A stretch of 64,000 nucleotides of DNA from Bugula neritina (Eukaryota > Bryozoa > Gymnolaemata > Cheilostomatida > Bugulidae), in contig OZ037769.1 in assembly GCA_964035545.1 (NCBI GenBank), forward strand, positions 976,501 through 1,040,500, in the 5' to 3' direction. The notes beneath the pieces are model-generated. The model saw only the letters and a program-made list of their open reading frames with translations, ran no database searches and was not told the origin of the DNA. A program made the position numbers and the translations under genes. Numbering within the stretch: position 1 is the first letter of the stretch; every line of letters starts with the position of its first letter. Below are positions 60,801 to 64,000 of this stretch, in pieces.

Positions 60801-63800
60801 TATACAGAGTAGAGTATACAGAGTAGAATATACAGAGTATACAGAGTAGAGTATACAGAGTAGAGTATACAGAGTAGAGTATACAGAGAGTATACAGAGT
60901 AGAGTATACAGAGTAGAGTATACAGAGTAGAGTATACAGAGTAGAGTATACAGAGTAGAGTATATAGAGTAGAATATACAGAGTAGAGTATACAGAGTAG
61001 AGTATACAGAGTAGAGTATACAGAGTAGAGTATACAGAGTAGAATATACAGAGTATACAGAGTAGAGTATACAGAGTAGAGTATACAGAGTAGAGTATAC
61101 AGAGTAGAGTATACAGAGTAGAGTATACAGAGTAGAGTATACAGAGTAGAATATACAGAGCAGAATATACAGAGCAGAGTATATTTGTTTAGTGTGTCAC
61201 CAATTCTGATCTCCCGATTCAAAGAGCGGGAGGAGAACGTAAAGTCAGACATATTCCAAGTCTACATCTCCCTGCTACGGCAGACTAAACACATAGCCTC
61301 AGCTCTCCCGGACCACAAGTCAGTGAGTGAGGGGCACCCAGTTGCCCGTCTCCGTAGTCAGGTGCCGGCTATTGTTAAGAGTGTTACTAGACAGCTACGG
61401 GAGAAGAGCTTCAAAACTAGACAGGTGAGAGCGGTAGCTATCTTACCTGTAGACAGTTAACCTGTAGACAGTTCATCTGTAGACAGTTCACCTGTAGACT
61501 CATTACCTGTAGACATATTACCTGTAGACACGTTACCTGTAGACACGTTACCTATAGGCATACTTGTAGACACATTACCTGTAGGCATACCTGTAGACAA
61601 AGTGCCTGTAGTACCTGTGTAAACTATACAGTATGTTTACCAAACCTGCATACATACAAACACCTGGTGCTCAGCTGTCCCGTAATTTATCGGCAGCTGA
61701 TCTTGTGTTTCAGTCGTGTTTCTCGCTGTTGGCGGAACTTACGGTCGTTCTATCGGGATGTCTGTCTGACCACGTGTCGAGCATAATACCCGGAGTTATC
61801 TATTCTCTCACCGACAAGAATTCCAACTCCACAATGAAGATAGACACTCTCTCCTTCCTCAATATCCTCATACCTAACCAGCCTGGACAGGTGTTTCACC
61901 AGCACCTGGGGGTACGTCTCTAGTATAGTATAGTATAATACCTAACCAACCTGGACAGGTGTTCCACCAGCACCTGGGGGTACGTCTGTAGTATAGTATA
62001 TAGTATAGTATATAGTACAGTATATAGTATAGTGTAGTAGACAGTATATAGTATATAGTATTGTGTAGTAATACCAGAGTGTATATAGTATATTATAATA
62101 TAGTATAATATGGTATAATACAATATAGTATAATATAATATAGTAATATATATACCCACAGGTTCTCATCCCGGCTGTAGTAGCTGCAGTAAAGGACAGT
62201 TTCTATAAGATAGTATCAGAAGCTCTACTCGTGTCCCAACAGCTGGTGCAGGTCAGTTTTATTCTATTCTTTCTCTTCTCTTTCGTCACTCAATGTTGTA
62301 TCCATGTACCACTATTAGTAACATCATCATTAGCCTGAGGTCTTACTACAGGTGTTGAGGCCTCTGGAGCCCCTCCAACCCCTCAGCCCCGAGTTCTTGC
62401 CCTACGTCAAGCAGCTGTATGAATGCACTCTGATTAGACTGAGAGCCGCAGACATTGACCAGGAAGTGAAGGAGAGAGCCATTTCCTGTATGGGACGTCT
62501 GCTGTGTAACGTGGGCGACGCCCTCTCCACCGAGTTGCCGGTGAGACTCCCGTCTTCTGCAGTGTTTCTTCTCGTCTCGTCTGTTTGAGCTCGTATTTCT
62601 AGTGAACTCGTTTCTCTTGCAGGTGTGTCTCCCGATATTCATAGACCGGCTGAGAAATGAGATAACTAGACTCACTGTTGTTAAAGCTCTCACGCTAGCA
62701 GCTTCCTCTCCACTCAAGGTTTGTATAATACATTCCCACAATGCACTACTAGATTCCCACAATGCACTACAAGATACCCAGAATGCACTACTGTGTACCC
62801 ACAATGCACTACTGTGTACCCACAATGCACTACTAGATACCCACAATGCACTACTGTGTACCCACAATGCACTACTGTGTACCCACAATGCACTACTAGA
62901 TACCCACAATGCACTACTAGATACCCACAATGCACTACTGTGTACCCACAATGCACTACTAGATACCCACAATGCACTACTGTGTACCCACAATGCACTA
63001 CTATGTACCCACAATGCACTACTGTGTACCCACAATGCACTACTAGATACCCACAATGCACTACTTCCTGCTCACGCTGTTATTTCTCTGCTCAGGTGGA
63101 GTTGTCATCTTACCTCACTGAAGCTGTGCCTATATTAGCCTCATTCCTGCGCAAGAACAACCGTGCCCTCAAGCTGGCCACCCTCAAGTGTCTAGACGTG
63201 CTGGTGTGGAACTACTCTTCTATCATCACTCTCGGCATGGTGAGTTGTTCCCCCTTCACAGCTTCTACTCTGTTGAGCATAAATCTTCATAAACATGTCT
63301 TACCGGGTTTGTCTCCTCCTCTCAGGTGTCTCAGGTCCTACAGGAGTGCGGCCCTCTGATCAGCGAGTCCGACCTTCACATCTCTCAGCTGACCTTGACC
63401 CTTCTGACCTCACTCTGCAAGGTACACCCGTCGGCCATGACGGGAGTCAAGGGGGACATCATGGCTCAGCTCTTCCTGCTGGTGAGACAACTTCGACTAC
63501 AATAAACACTAACTAGTAGTAAATATCTGATACCTTGCTGACACATCTGATACATTACTGACACATTGTGTGTGTAGATGAAGTCACCTCTCCTCCAAGG
63601 AGCTGTTCTACAGAGTATGCTGGAGTTCTTCTACTGCCTCTCTGCCTCCAACACTCCCGGTCTAGCCTTTGCTGACCTCATGACCTTGCTTACCCAGCCC
63701 ATACATGAGTCGGCCACCCCAACCACCTCGCCTCTGCCTTCTGGGACACAGGCTACCAGCGCCAGCAGACCCCCCTTGCACAAGCAGGTGAGTCTTCTCC

Positions 63801-64000
63801 ACCCCCTCTCCACCCCCTCTCCACCCCCTCTCCACCCCCTCCTCTCTCACCAGCTTCGGTTCTGTAATACTGAGCCTTTGAAGTGATGTCAGTTGGGGAT
63901 TGTTTTCCCCTTTCAGTCTGTATTCCCTTTCACATTAGTTGCTGCACTCTGTAGGCGTTCCACTCTATAGCCAAGTGTGTGGCTGCTCTAGCTTTAGCTC
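57900..64000 (+). CDS. CAND1: Cullin-associated NEDD8-dissociated protein 1 (3' part beyond window)
   Basis: Exons: 57900-58004, 58295-58423, 58821-59015, 59184-59309, 59542-59682, 59830-60012, 60152-60279, 60517-60618, 61193-61424, 61714-61911, 62162-62251, 62352-62540, 62623-62718, 63096-63239, 63326-63481, 63578-63787, 63955 to the edge; about 823 of some 1230 residues. CAND1 is a HEAT-repeat solenoid that wraps unneddylated cullin-RBX1 and exchanges substrate adaptors of SCF-type ubiquitin ligases. The match to the animal protein is very close: [20 protein letters not shown] at the start, [59 protein letters not shown], the acidic loop (DDDDDD after [13 protein letters not shown]), [20 protein letters not shown] and [13 protein letters not shown] at the edge. 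The start ATG has close upstream stops and a family-typical N terminus. All exon phases agree. A 17-residue Thr/Pro/Ser-rich insert ([16 protein letters not shown]) in exon 16 is not in human CAND1. Confidence 0.96.
58998..59066 (+). repeat. 21-bp repeat that amplifies the CAND1 exon 3 donor
   Basis: The real junction GCTAAGCAG|GTAAATTGTGTGC is followed by GCTGAGCAG|GTAAACTCTGTGC and GCTGAACAG|GTAAACTG. All three are good donor sequences; use of the second would add eight residues in frame. Confidence 0.85.
59697..59832 (+). repeat. 20-bp array that amplifies the CAND1 exon 6 acceptor
   Basis: About seven copies of TATTCCAGTGTATTACTATA. The last changed copy supplies the real acceptor, TATATTCTAG|TGTATAGGG; earlier units offer the same TTCCAG|TGTAT. 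Confidence 0.85.
60280..60516 (+). repeat. 14-bp array of acceptor-like units filling CAND1 intron 7
   Basis: About ten copies of TCACTTCTCTGCAG start at the donor (TACAG|GTCAGTCACTTC), then degenerate TTCTGCAGTCT units run up to the real acceptor (GTTTCTTCTGCAG|TGATG). Each unit looks like a 3' splice site. Confidence 0.9.
60611..61190 (+). repeat. 14-bp array of about 36 units starting at the CAND1 exon 8 donor
   Basis: The real junction TATACCGA|GTAAGTTACAG is followed by TATACCGAGTAGAG and then long runs of TATACAGAGTAGAG. The unit is recognisably the exon-intron junction itself, copied over about 570 bp until 15 bp before the next acceptor. The long reverse-strand open frame (60608-61252) is a repeat artefact. 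Confidence 0.9.
61865..61990 (+). repeat. Direct duplication of the CAND1 exon 10 end and donor
   Basis: The last part of exon 10 with its donor (ATACCTAACC...CACCTGGGG|GTACGTCT) is repeated at 61939-61987 with two base changes. The second donor is 68 bp downstream. Reading into it meets TAG at once (GTACGTCTCTAG), so its use would truncate the protein. Confidence 0.88.
62724..63070 (+). repeat. 21-bp array in CAND1 intron 13
   Basis: About 16 copies of CCCACAATGCACTACTGTGTA and a second type with CTAGATA, partly alternating. It fills the intron between exons 13 and 14. Long open frames on both strands here are repeat artefacts. Confidence 0.9.

Noticed and set aside
60608-61252. Reverse-strand open frame of 214 codons
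   Set aside because: It is the TATACAGAGTAGAG array read backwards within a CAND1 intron.
62346-63359. Long open frames on both strands
   Set aside because: They arise from the 21-bp array in CAND1 intron 13; only the short parts matching CAND1 exons 12-14 are coding.

Overview
The window is nuclear DNA of an intron-rich animal. Every recognisable gene is broken into many short exons with GT-AG introns, and the products are typical metazoan proteins: a Mondo/ChREBP glucose-sensing factor, the GNPTAB lysosomal-targeting enzyme, ERMP1 and CAND1. AT-rich spacers, dense intronic minisatellites, a tRNA-derived SINE-like element and compact spacing would suit a marine invertebrate, perhaps a non-bilaterian such as a sponge. 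The taxon is an inference; no clade-specific marker is visible.

Layout, left to right: (1) minus, about 115-610, the first exon of an unidentified type II membrane protein that runs off the left edge. (2) plus, 1911-6064, a papain-family (C1A) cysteine protease with nine exons and a tandemly duplicated exon 7. (3) minus, 7213-17215, a Mondo/MLXIP-MLXIPL bHLH-zipper factor, 15 exons, 1000 aa. (4) plus, 21149-29326, ERMP1 (M28 endoplasmic reticulum metallopeptidase), 14 exons, 907 aa, divergent from Mondo. (5) plus, 31584-34199, a small secreted, peptide-hormone-like precursor of 123 aa with a TATA promoter. (6) minus, 35492-52805, GNPTAB, 28 exons, 1258 aa. (7) minus, 53477-56837, HIBCH, nine exons, 390 aa. 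(8) plus, 57900 to the right edge, CAND1, 17 exons seen, divergent from HIBCH. I joined the exons by hand from splice sites, frame and family similarity; all complete models stay open and come out near the length of their human counterparts.

The genes do not form one pathway. GNPTAB (mannose-6-phosphate tagging) and the cathepsin-like protease both relate to the lysosome; HIBCH is mitochondrial valine catabolism; CAND1 is the cullin exchange factor; Mondo is a nutrient-responsive transcription factor.

The most unusual signal is structural. In at least 15 introns a minisatellite or direct duplication includes, or starts exactly at, a real splice junction, so copies of the 5' or 3' splice site are tandemly amplified. 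In HIBCH this gives three identical-strength donors 51 bp apart, in frame. In the protease a whole 207-nt exon is duplicated. In GNPTAB a minisatellite lies inside the coding exon. Tandem duplication around splice junctions seems to be a pervasive process here, enlarging introns and making possible alternative isoforms.
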